In this document: positions 1 through 7,391 of the stretch, piece after piece
How the letters are laid out: each line of letters begins with the position of its first letter
Numbering within the stretch: the first letter of the stretch is position 1
From: Oscillospiraceae bacterium
GTDB lineage: Bacteria; Bacillota; Clostridia; Oscillospirales; Oscillospiraceae
Length of the DNA: 33,997 nt
Assembly (NCBI GenBank): GCA_017461585.1
Contig: JAFTYM010000035.1
Coordinates: 1 to 33,997, forward strand
Direction of reading: 5' to 3'
Translations under genes and position numbers: made by a program
Notes under the pieces: generated by a model
The model's input: only the letters and a program-made list of their open reading frames with translations
Databases searched by the model: none
Told to the model about the DNA's origin: nothing

Positions 1-17
1 ACAAAGTGACGATATGC

Positions 18-49
18 GATAGAACAACTGCTAATGCAGTTGTTCTATC
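18..49. repeat. Perfect 14-bp inverted repeat (hairpin), 4-nt loop
   Basis: Positions 18-31 (GATAGAACAACTGC) are the exact reverse complement of 36-49, with a TAAT loop. No T-run follows on the plus strand and none precedes on the minus strand, so it does not look like an intrinsic terminator. It lies outside the 139-bp repeat. It could be the end of a mobile element, an operator, or a 3' hairpin of a gene left of the window; the sequence does not decide between these. Confidence 0.7.
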
Positions 50-75
50 TCGAATAGCTTGTGGCAAAACTGCAA

Positions 76-214
76 GCACTTAAAAAGATAGATTTTGTTC
101 GTAAACGAGGCAGAAAAGCGCTGTAATACTGTATGTCTTACAAGCTTTGATAACGATGTTTACGGGCAAAGGATTTCTTTTTAAGCTTATGTTTTCTTGT
201 CGGGTACACCCTTT
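76..214 (+). repeat. 139-bp structured interspersed repeat, copy 1
   Basis: This stretch matches the reverse complement of 33858-33996 at 136 of 139 positions. It contains nested inverted repeats: CTTAAAAAG (79-87) with CTTTTTAAG (177-185); TTTGTTCGTAAAC (94-106) with GTTTACGGGCAAA (158-170), counting two G-U pairs; AAAGC (115-119) with GCTTT (144-148); and TGTAA (122-126) with TTACA (138-142). The outer two stems are separated by 6 nt on each side, which fits one long imperfect hairpin. The element begins about 22 nt beyond the stop codon of the glycyl radical enzyme gene, which is on the opposite strand. No terminator was seen between that gene and the repeat. It may be a MITE-like element or a structured 3' element; I do not recognise the family. 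Confidence 0.9.
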
Positions 215-236
215 GGTTCCCTGTTTTTTATATATT

Positions 237-2666
237 CTATGAGAGCATAAGCTCTGTTCTATTGATAAGATCTTCCTGACACTCTGCGTGCAGCTCTACA
301 AAGTATGCAGAGAAACCTGCAACGCGGACAACAAGATTCTGATAGTTTTCAGGATTTGCTCTTGCGTCCTTCAGAATATCGGAGCTTACAAAGTTAAGCT
401 GGATCTCCATGCCGCCCATAGCGAAGTACGTCTGAATGAGCTGGGCGATCTTCTTGGGACCATCGTCACCGTTAACGGAGCTGGGGTGGAATTTCATGTT
501 AAGAAGCGTGCCGTTTGAGTATTCCACCTGAGGAATTACGGAGACGGAGTTGAGAACGCCTGTAGGACCGCATTTGTCCATCTGCTGAACGGGAGAAATG
601 CCGTCTGCCAGAGGCTCGCCGCGGAACCTGCCATCAGGAGACGCTTCGCTCATCTCACCGAAGATGACGTTGCAGGTTACGGGATAAAGACCTGCGGAGA
701 ATCTGCCGCGCATACCGGTGCAGCGTTTGACGGCGTCGGAAAATACGTCGGATGCTCTCTTTGCCCACTGATCAATTTCGGGAATTGCGTTGCCGAAATG
801 GTCGAGCTCATTTTTGATTATGCGGTTAAGCTCCTCGTAGCCTTCCCAGTTTGCCATAAGGGCATCATAAAGCTCGCGTGTGGTGCAGCGCTTTGTCTTG
901 AAGCAGAGCTGGTCGATAATGTTGAGACAGTCTGCAACATTTCCGATACCTACACCTGCAATACCTGTGGAGTTATATTTTGCACCGCCGAACATAACAT
1001 CGCGTCCGGTTTCCATGCAGCCTTCCATTGTCGCAGAAACGACGGGGAGTGGCAGGTTTTGTCTTGCAACATATTCAAAGGAATTTATGCAGCCTGCGTG
1101 CCATTTTACAAAGAACTCGATTTGTGTTTTGTATGCGTTAAATACATCTTCGATGGATTCCATCTCGTATAGGTAGCCTGTGGGAGCACCCACGCGCTTT
1201 GTGTTATATGAGCCGTCGCGAGCAGGCATTGTGTAGATGCCGTCGTTTAATGCTAGGTTAAATGCTCCGAGAAGGCTCACGTATGTCTCGGTTCCGGTTC
1301 CTCCACAGGCAGGCCACTCTGTGCCGCAGCCTGCAGGTTCTACACAGCCGATAAGAGTGTAATCTCTTGCGTCTTCCAAAGAAAGACCGCGTGCCATAAG
1401 AGACGGAATGATCACATCGTCGTTTTCAAAAGATGGGATGCCGCCGAGAATTTTTGTGGTGGCAACTGCACATTCCCAAAGCTTTTCGGGTGCATTCTGA
1501 TTTATACGGATAGCCTGAGGGGGCGTGTGTAGAACAAGTCTTGCGCCTGCTTCCAGCATCATGTATGTAACAGGATTTGTGGCATCGTTGCCGTCTCTGT
1601 CAACGCCACCGAGAGTTACCAGTTGACCTGATGTATAGCCACCGCTGGATTTTGTTGCGCCGTAGGGCCACAGCTTGTTGATTTCTGCTATCTTGAGATA
1701 GAACAGGTCCATTATCTCCTGGGCATATTCAGGTGTGATACGTCCTGCAGCTAAATCAGCCTCATAATATTTGCCCAGATACTGGTCAATACGGCCTAAG
1801 GAAAGACCGTGCATACAGCCGTCCAGAGTCATGAATATCTGATAGAGATATACTGTCTGCACAGCTTCAAGGAAAGAGCGGCAGGGATTTTCAACGCAGT
1901 TTGAAAGGGCATCTGCCATGGTTTCGAGCTCTGCCTTACGGACAGGTTCGGTCTCGGCATCTGCGAGTTCCTTTACTTTTGCGGCATAGCGCTTTGTGTA
2001 GGTTATCATGCCTTCACAGACGATGGAGATTGCGCGGTAGAAGTTGTATCGCTCGATAGCGTCTCCGTAAAGACCGTCTTCTTCAAGCTGCTTGATATTT
2101 GCGTCGGCCTCAGCCTTGATAGCGCCAAAACCTACGTCAACGGCCTTTTTATAGCCTGTGCAGAAGTGACCTACGGGGTTAATGGTTTGTCCGTGTGTGC
2201 CGAACATGGTAACGCCGTTGCCTGCGTGCTCAAACCAACCGTCGAGTATAGCAGCGTCGGTTTTTGCGCTCTGGCACTCTTTAAGCCAGAAATCGCCTGT
2301 AGCGAGGAGATAATCGCGGTCCTCTTCTGTTAAGAGATAGGGGTCTGCGTTTCGTGTGTTAATGAGGTTTGTTCTCGCCTCGTCTAAAAGCCAGCCGATG
2401 GAGTGCTCTGCGAATACACAGGCGCCGCGGTACATTGCGGTAGCAGAGCCGATAATGATTTCGTCGTCATCAACGCGAAGAGGCAGCTTTTCGCAGATAT
2501 TGCGGAAGTTTTTAGCTCGCTTCATTATGCCGATAAGATCGTTGTTGTTTTTATAAAAATCGGTCATTATCTTGTATCTTGCGAGACACACTTGAGGCTG
2601 TGTTGTGCGGTAGCGGTCTCGCATTTTTTCGACGCGGGGAGTCATGGGGGAGAATGTATAAGCCAT
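237..2666 (-). CDS. Glycyl radical enzyme (PFL-like family), substrate unknown
   Basis: This 809-residue protein has both hallmarks of a glycyl radical enzyme. The thiyl-radical site is G-C-V-E-P with Cys441 and Glu443, and the C-terminal radical loop is RVAGFSA with Gly784 as the expected radical site. The C-V-E-P arrangement is that of dehydratases, C-N or C-S lyases and decarboxylases (glycerol dehydratase, CutC, HypD and arylacetate decarboxylase types), not the Cys-Cys pair of pyruvate formate-lyase. Residues after the site (AGCGTEWPACGG) add two further cysteines and do not match a subtype I can name. The start is chosen from AGGAGGT 7 nt upstream of the ATG at 2666. Such enzymes are oxygen-sensitive and need a radical-SAM activase. 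None is present in this window; it could lie left of position 1 or elsewhere. It is monocistronic as far as can be seen and divergent from the permease. Confidence 0.93.
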   Translation of the reverse strand: MAYTFSPMTPRVEKMRDRYRTTQPQVCLARYKIMTDFYKNNNDLIGIMKRAKNFRNICEKLPLRVDDDEIIIGSATAMYRGACVFAEHSIGWLLDEARTNLINTRNADPYLLTEEDRDYLLATGDFWLKECQSAKTDAAILDGWFEHAGNGVTMFGTHGQTINPVGHFCTGYKKAVDVGFGAIKAEADANIKQLEEDGLYGDAIERYNFYRAISIVCEGMITYTKRYAAKVKELADAETEPVRKAELETMADALSNCVENPCRSFLEAVQTVYLYQIFMTLDGCMHGLSLGRIDQYLGKYYEADLAAGRITPEYAQEIMDLFYLKIAEINKLWPYGATKSSGGYTSGQLVTLGGVDRDGNDATNPVTYMMLEAGARLVLHTPPQAIRINQNAPEKLWECAVATTKILGGIPSFENDDVIIPSLMARGLSLEDARDYTLIGCVEPAGCGTEWPACGGTGTETYVSLLGAFNLALNDGIYTMPARDGSYNTKRVGAPTGYLYEMESIEDVFNAYKTQIEFFVKWHAGCINSFEYVARQNLPLPVVSATMEGCMETGRDVMFGGAKYNSTGIAGVGIGNVADCLNIIDQLCFKTKRCTTRELYDALMANWEGYEELNRIIKNELDHFGNAIPEIDQWAKRASDVFSDAVKRCTGMRGRFSAGLYPVTCNVIFGEMSEASPDGRFRGEPLADGISPVQQMDKCGPTGVLNSVSVIPQVEYSNGTLLNMKFHPSSVNGDDGPKKIAQLIQTYFAMGGMEIQLNFVSSDILKDARANPENYQNLVVRVAGFSAYFVELHAECQEDLINRTELMLS

Positions 2667-2696
2667 GGTTCATACCTCCTGTTATTTAGTATATAT

Positions 2697-2705
2697 AGTA
2701 TAGCA
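2697..2705 (-). promoter_or_regulatory. Extended -10 element for the glycyl radical enzyme gene
   Basis: On the minus strand this reads TGCTATACT, an extended -10 hexamer about 30 nt upstream of the start codon. No convincing -35 is found at 16-18 nt, so the promoter could rely on the extended -10 or on an activator. It is the best candidate in the short divergent region 2667-2872. Confidence 0.4.
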
Positions 2706-2833
2706 TGTTTTTTCGTAGGTGATTATGCAAAATGTTTATGATCTTATAGTAAAAGCGAGTGATAATTATTGAATATATCCCCGTTTTTCTGTGCCATATA
2801 TTATCGGAAAACCATGGAAAAAAGCAAAAATCG

Positions 2834-2842
2834 TGTTATAAT
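2834..2842 (+). promoter_or_regulatory. Extended -10 element for the permease gene
   Basis: TGTTATAAT is an extended consensus -10. Transcription would start near 2849, leaving a leader of only about 24 nt before the ATG at 2873. That leaves no room for a purine riboswitch downstream of this promoter. The -35 region is weak. Confidence 0.5.
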
Positions 2843-2872
2843 GGGGAAAAACTTAAGAGGGAGAAACACACA

Positions 2873-4282
2873 ATGGAGAAATTTTTTAAGCTGAAAGAGC
2901 GCGGTACTTCGGTAAAAACCGAGTTTATCGCAGGTATGACTACATTCTTTGCCATGGTCTACATTCTTATGGTCAACGCCAATATGTTTGCAAACCCCTT
3001 TGGTGACGGATCCAACCCCCTTGGGGTTTCCTACGGCGCAATTTACATAGCAACGGCTATCTCGGCTGTTGTAGGAACGATTCTTGCAGGACTTCTGGCA
3101 AACCTGCCTTTGGCACAGGCTAGCGGTATGGGTCTTAACGCATTTTTCGTTTACACAGTATGTATAGGCTTCGGCCTGTCATACGCAAATGCGCTGGTGC
3201 TCATCCTTATTGAGGGCGTTGTATTCATCCTGCTTACTGTTACAGGTCTCAGAAAAAAGATTTTTGAATCTCTGCCCAATGCTGTAAGAATAGCCATACC
3301 CTCGGGTATCGGTCTGTTTATTGCCCTTCTGGGTCTGCAAAATGCAGGCATCGTAGTGCCCGACACATCCACCTGTGTTGACCTCGCATCCTTCAACCTG
3401 CTGACACAGACATGGGGTGATATTATGCCAAAGGTTGTAACTCTGTGCACATTTCTTGCTATCGTCATCATGGCGCACAAGAATAAGCGCGGCGCTGTGC
3501 TTATCGGTATTGTCGGCGGTATGGCACTTTACTATCTGTTGGGTCTTACCGTAGAAGGTTTTTATGAAAATCTGCAGATAAGCTTTGTAAGCCCCTTTGA
3601 ATCCTTTAAAGAGTTCGGTCAGCAGTCATTCCTTAAGGTCATTACCGAAGGATTTGATTTCTCTGCTTACAAGGAAGCTCACGGCGGTGCAAACCTCGCC
3701 CTGACCATTGCCACAACTGCGCTGGCATTCTGCATGGTAGATATGTTTGATACTCTTGGAACACTTTACGCAGCATGTGAGAGAGCAAACCTTCTTGACG
3801 AAAGCGGCGAGCCTCTGAACATGAACGAGGGTATGCTCTCCGATGCTATTGCAACAACAGTAGGATCCCTTTGCGGAACTTCTACAGTTACAACCTTCAG
3901 CGAAGTAAACGCAGGTGTTGCAGCAGGCGGACGCACAGGTCTTACCTCCGTTTTCTGTGGTGCATTCTTCTTTATTGCCATGTTCTTAAGTCCCATTGCC
4001 CAGTTGGTTCCCGGCTGTGCCACGGCGGCAGCACTTATATATGTTGGTCTTTTGATGATGGGCTCTATCAAAAATATTGACTGGAACAACCTTAAAACTG
4101 CAGTTCCTGCATTCCTCACACTTGCTGTTATGCCCTTTACTTACAATATTTCCTACGGCATCGCCTTCGGTCTCATCTCTTACATCGTAATCAGCATTTT
4201 CTGCGGTGACTTTAAGAAAATCAAGGGCAGCTCATGGGTAATTGCTGCGCTGTTCGTTGCAATGCTTGTACTGACACACTAA
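2873..4282 (+). CDS. NCS2/AzgA-type purine base permease
   Basis: This 469-residue polytopic membrane protein resembles the AzgA/PbuG branch of the NCS2 nucleobase transporters, which import adenine, guanine or hypoxanthine with protons. Visible family features are the N-terminal block with EFIAGMTTFFAMVYIL, the segment ASGMGLNAFF in an early helix, the DMFDTLGTLY segment in the middle, and GTSTVTTFSE followed by GVAAGGRTGLT in the second half. About a dozen hydrophobic segments are present. The start is the ATG at 2873, preceded by GAGGGAGA; the reading frame extends upstream but lacks a ribosome binding site there. The next gene starts 9 nt after its stop, so the two are likely co-transcribed. 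Exact base specificity cannot be read from the sequence. Confidence 0.92.
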   Translation: MEKFFKLKERGTSVKTEFIAGMTTFFAMVYILMVNANMFANPFGDGSNPLGVSYGAIYIATAISAVVGTILAGLLANLPLAQASGMGLNAFFVYTVCIGFGLSYANALVLILIEGVVFILLTVTGLRKKIFESLPNAVRIAIPSGIGLFIALLGLQNAGIVVPDTSTCVDLASFNLLTQTWGDIMPKVVTLCTFLAIVIMAHKNKRGAVLIGIVGGMALYYLLGLTVEGFYENLQISFVSPFESFKEFGQQSFLKVITEGFDFSAYKEAHGGANLALTIATTALAFCMVDMFDTLGTLYAACERANLLDESGEPLNMNEGMLSDAIATTVGSLCGTSTVTTFSEVNAGVAAGGRTGLTSVFCGAFFFIAMFLSPIAQLVPGCATAAALIYVGLLMMGSIKNIDWNNLKTAVPAFLTLAVMPFTYNISYGIAFGLISYIVISIFCGDFKKIKGSSWVIAALFVAMLVLTH

Positions 4283-4291
4283 GGAGAATCC

Positions 4292-5875
4292 ATGGCAAAC
4301 GATTTTTTGAGCAAGCTGAAGCTTGACGAAAAGAAAAGCGAACTGTCTGCCATTTTTGCAAAGCAGAAGGCTGCGAAAGAGGAGCCGAAGCAGACACCGG
4401 CAGTTGAGGAAAAGCCCAAACACGAGTCAGGCACCTACAATGCTTACATAGAGCGCTGCAAGAATGGCGAGTTTCCGCCTATGTCGGAAGAGGAGATATA
4501 CGCCCTTGTAGAAAATCTCGACGCCATGTCTGCCGAACTTAAAGAGAACTGCATTTCCTCTGCATGCGGCAGTGCGGAGCTTGTGGGAGACGGGATGCAG
4601 GAGAAATGCGCTGCATTTCACAATCTTGAACGGGCTTTGTATGTTGCGGAAAGACAGGAGGATTGCCTGCGCATAGCAAAGCTGATGTTTGGAATTTACT
4701 GTCAGGATGTGAAAGAGCACGGCTCCTTAGGCGTCACGGTGCTTACTGTTGACACGTTCCGCACGGCTGACAAGAATTCCAACGCAAGCCACAACAGAAA
4801 GTCTCTGGAGATGACAAAGTCTCTGCGCAAATTTGTGGATGTGCTTTTGGGCAAGCTGGACAGCATAAGAGATGCGCTGGGCAGCGATGCTTACAGTAAG
4901 CTCTGCAATTACTTCGAGGATATGGACATATACTTAGGGCAGAGTGCGGATTGGTTTAAGACCTATTCGGGCGAGACTTTAAAGAGACTTGTGTTCCTGC
5001 GCACCAACGTGGGCGCTCAGCTTAAAGACGGATACGATTCCTTTGTATTTTACGACAGAGTTGTAAAAGGGGAATATGACAGCTGGCAGAAAGAGTGCTG
5101 TGCAAGCGTTGCGGTTCAGCATTTTTATCTCTGCGGTGACGACAAAAAGACGGACACCGCGGAAATCGTCCTGCTGCTGGATGAAAACGGCAGCCACTAT
5201 ACCAAGAGAATTGCGCCTGAACTGGAAGAGAATCTTAAAAAAGAGGGCTGCTTAGGAAGCGGCAAGATATCTGGCGAACTGGGCAAAAAGCTGCAGAATA
5301 TTGCTGAGGAACTTAAAGTGACGCCCGTGAAACACAAAAGCATGAAGTATTCCCGCTTGATTTTTGCAACGATACTCTGCATTTTGATGACGGCGTTTAT
5401 TTGGCTCATAAATCCTGACGGCAAAGAGTGGCTTACAAATGTCAGCATGATACAGCTGCCGATTTTTGCAGTTGCATGCGCCGTGACAGGCTATGCAGCA
5501 GGGGGCAGGCATCTTGTTGTCACGACTTTGGTGGTTGGTGTGGCGGTGTTTTTCGTAGACCTGTTTTTAGAGCAGCTTCTCGGTATGTCCGAGGTGACAC
5601 ACAACAGAGTTTTCTTTACCATCGCCATGGCTGTGTGCGTTTATATGTATTTGACTGCTGCCGTTGCAGGAGCTAAAAAGGATGCAGATTTCCGACGCAG
5701 GCAGGAAATCGAGATACGAAGCAGCAAGAAAAAGTCTGCTGCCGAGCTTGAAGCTTTGACAGATTATGTAAAGCTTTTAAAGACTTCATCCGAGAGAGTA
5801 TCCTCAAAGGTGCTGGCGGAATATTACACCGAAACTCAGAAGCAGATAGATGCGCTTAAAGCTGAGACAAAATAA
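4292..5875 (+). CDS. Protein of unknown function with four C-terminal TM helices
   Basis: I do not recognise this 527-residue protein. The first ~45 residues are charged and rich in Lys, Glu and Pro. A soluble, mostly helical region follows to about residue 345. Four hydrophobic segments lie between roughly 350 and 460, and a strongly charged helical tail of about 65 residues (RRRQEIEIRSSKKKSAAELE and onward) ends the protein. There is no signal peptide, so both ends are probably cytoplasmic. The ribosome binding site AAGGAG sits 6 nt before the ATG and the gene starts 9 nt after the permease stop, so they share a transcript that ends at the hairpin at 5881. Linkage to the permease is the only functional hint. 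No enzymatic motif was found. Confidence 0.85.
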   Translation: MANDFLSKLKLDEKKSELSAIFAKQKAAKEEPKQTPAVEEKPKHESGTYNAYIERCKNGEFPPMSEEEIYALVENLDAMSAELKENCISSACGSAELVGDGMQEKCAAFHNLERALYVAERQEDCLRIAKLMFGIYCQDVKEHGSLGVTVLTVDTFRTADKNSNASHNRKSLEMTKSLRKFVDVLLGKLDSIRDALGSDAYSKLCNYFEDMDIYLGQSADWFKTYSGETLKRLVFLRTNVGAQLKDGYDSFVFYDRVVKGEYDSWQKECCASVAVQHFYLCGDDKKTDTAEIVLLLDENGSHYTKRIAPELEENLKKEGCLGSGKISGELGKKLQNIAEELKVTPVKHKSMKYSRLIFATILCILMTAFIWLINPDGKEWLTNVSMIQLPIFAVACAVTGYAAGGRHLVVTTLVVGVAVFFVDLFLEQLLGMSEVTHNRVFFTIAMAVCVYMYLTAAVAGAKKDADFRRRQEIEIRSSKKKSAAELEALTDYVKLLKTSSERVSSKVLAEYYTETQKQIDALKAETK

Positions 5876-5880
5876 TTGAG

Positions 5881-5961
5881 AAAAGTGCTCCAAAAGGCGC
5901 GGCGAGACAAGAAATCATATGCTTTCTTATCTCACCGCGCCTAAACGGAGCACTTTTTTTG
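5881..5961 (+). terminator. Large intrinsic terminator, usable in both directions
   Basis: An outer stem GTGCTCC/GGAGCAC encloses a second stem, GGCGCGG and AAGAAA paired with TTTCTT and CCGCGCC. It is preceded by an A-run and followed by a run of seven or more T. It ends the permease transcript and insulates the pyr operon promoter. The remaining intergenic stretch 5962-6051 holds only a possible weak second promoter (TGGACT at 5971-5976, 17 nt, TACAAT at 5994-5999). Confidence 0.93.
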
Positions 5962-6051
5962 TTTGCATTGTGGACTTTTTTGCGTTAAAGGGGTACAATG
6001 TAAAGTGGAGAGAAACTGTCTCGGATAAAGTTCATAAACGGGTAATTTTGA

Positions 6052-6080
6052 TTGACAAGGGAAAATTTTTTTGATATACT
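6052..6080 (+). promoter_or_regulatory. Promoter of the pyr operon
   Basis: TTGACA (6052-6057), a 17-nt spacer and TATACT (6075-6080) form a near-consensus sigma-A promoter. Transcription would start near 6087, giving a leader of about 40 nt. No PyrR-type attenuator (anti-terminator plus terminator) fits in that leader, so control by uridine nucleotides, if present, must act another way. Confidence 0.85.
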
Positions 6081-6126
6081 CACAAGGATAACCAAAGACT
6101 ACATTTAAGCAGGAAGGAGAAACAAC

Positions 6127-7341
6127 ATGACTACCAATACTAAGCCTACCGTTATTGCTGCTTCCCTGGGCAAAGAGTTTGTTGAGAGCGTTTGCTCTTC
6201 TTTGTCTGTTTCCGATATGTCTGCTTTTGAATTTTCCCGTTGTGTTATTTTTCCCGGTTTCTGTGATGTTCATGTTCATTTCAGAGAGCCGGGATTTTTT
6301 TATAAAGAGACCATAGCTACGGGAAGTCTGGCGTCTGCCCGCGGTGGATATACTGCCGTATGCACTATGCCTAATCTCAATCCCGTGCCTGACAGTGTGG
6401 AAAACCTCAAGCTGCAGACGGACATTATAGAAGACACCGCCTGTATCCATGTTTACCCCTACGGCTCAATTACGGTAGGGCAGAAGGGCGAGGAGCTGGC
6501 TGACCTTGAAGGTATGGCGAAGGACGTCATCGCCTTTTCGGATGACGGAAAGGGCGTTCAGTCTGACGATATGATGCGAAAAGCCATGCTGAAGGCCAAA
6601 GAGCTGGGCAAGATGATTGTTGCCCATTGCGAGGTTAATGAGCTACTTCGCGGAGGCTATATACACGACGGTGAATATGCGAAAGCCCACGGACACAGAG
6701 GTATCTGTTCTGAAAGTGAGTGGGCGCAGATTGCACGCGACATTGAGCTTGTAAAAGAAACAGGCGTAAAATATCACGTCTGCCATATATCCACAAAGGA
6801 AAGCGTAGAGATCATCAGACGCGCGAAGGCAGAGGGTGTTGATATAACCTGTGAAACAGGCCCCCACTATCTGGTGATGGATGACTCCATGCTTCAGGAG
6901 GACGGAAGATTCAAGATGAATCCGCCGATCAGAAGCAAAGAGGACAGAGATGCCCTTATAGAGGGAATTATAGACGGCACTATCGACATGATAGCAACAG
7001 ACCATGCACCTCACTCTAAAGAGGAGAAGGCAAAAGGTCTGGAAAACAGCGCTTTTGGTGTTGTTGGAATTGAAACAGCGCTTCCGATTATGTATACTTA
7101 TCTTGTAAAGCCCGGCATAATCACTCTTGACAGGCTCGTAGAGCTGATGGTCATAAATCCCAGAAAGCGCTTTGGTATTGAATTGGGCTGCGATTACTCT
7201 GTATGGGATCTTAACGAGGAATACACCGTAGACCCCAAAGAGTTTGTATCTCTGGGCAAAGCGACCCCTTTTGAAAACTGGAAGGTTTTCGGTCGCTGCC
7301 TTGCCACCGTCTGCGACGGAAAAATAGTATATAAAAAGTAA
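6127..7341 (+). CDS. pyrC: Dihydroorotase (class I)
   Basis: This 404-residue zinc enzyme interconverts N-carbamoyl-L-aspartate and dihydroorotate in pyrimidine synthesis. The metal and substrate motifs are clear: DVHVHFREPG with His49 and His51, the FSDDG segment (137-141) that supplies the bridging Asp in class I enzymes, AHCE with His167, CHIST with His220, and ATDHAPHS with Asp292. AGGAAGGAG lies just before the start. The first 42 residues are unusual: they do not show the normal N-terminal strand pattern (an IKN-like start and an IDA-G element before PG), and the protein is somewhat shorter than typical 420-430-residue homologues. It is the first gene of the pyr operon, 50 nt upstream of carB. 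Confidence 0.96.
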   Translation: MTTNTKPTVIAASLGKEFVESVCSSLSVSDMSAFEFSRCVIFPGFCDVHVHFREPGFFYKETIATGSLASARGGYTAVCTMPNLNPVPDSVENLKLQTDIIEDTACIHVYPYGSITVGQKGEELADLEGMAKDVIAFSDDGKGVQSDDMMRKAMLKAKELGKMIVAHCEVNELLRGGYIHDGEYAKAHGHRGICSESEWAQIARDIELVKETGVKYHVCHISTKESVEIIRRAKAEGVDITCETGPHYLVMDDSMLQEDGRFKMNPPIRSKEDRDALIEGIIDGTIDMIATDHAPHSKEEKAKGLENSAFGVVGIETALPIMYTYLVKPGIITLDRLVELMVINPRKRFGIELGCDYSVWDLNEEYTVDPKEFVSLGKATPFENWKVFGRCLATVCDGKIVYKK

Positions 7342-7391
7342 TTCACTGACTTATCATATAGATTGCGAGAATATCAGGAGGTAAACAACCA

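Noticed and set aside
156-240. Short open frame within the 139-bp repeat, shared by both copies (begins MFTGKGFLFKLMFS)
   Set aside because: It is open in both copies simply because they are nearly identical; it has no ribosome binding site and runs out into unrelated flanks, so structure explains the conservation better.
237-2666. Assignment of the glycyl radical enzyme as pyruvate formate-lyase
   Set aside because: The site is G-C-V-E-P, not the adjacent Cys-Cys of formate-lyases.
2758-2772. Second Fur-like box (TGATAATTATTGAAT) between the glycyl radical enzyme and permease genes
   Set aside because: Only the left half matches; the right half fits 3 of 7 positions, about 10 of 14 overall, too weak in AT-rich DNA.
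2759-2872. Upstream extension of the permease frame
   Set aside because: The extra codons have no ribosome binding site, contain the predicted promoter, and do not resemble the family N-terminus; the ATG at 2873 has a good site.
2667-2872. Purine riboswitch before the purine permease
   Set aside because: The predicted promoter leaves a ~24-nt leader, and no three-stem aptamer pattern was found in the gap.
5962-6126. PyrR-dependent attenuator before the pyr operon
   Set aside because: No PyrR-binding loop or terminator/anti-terminator pair is visible, and the main promoter leaves only about 40 nt of leader.
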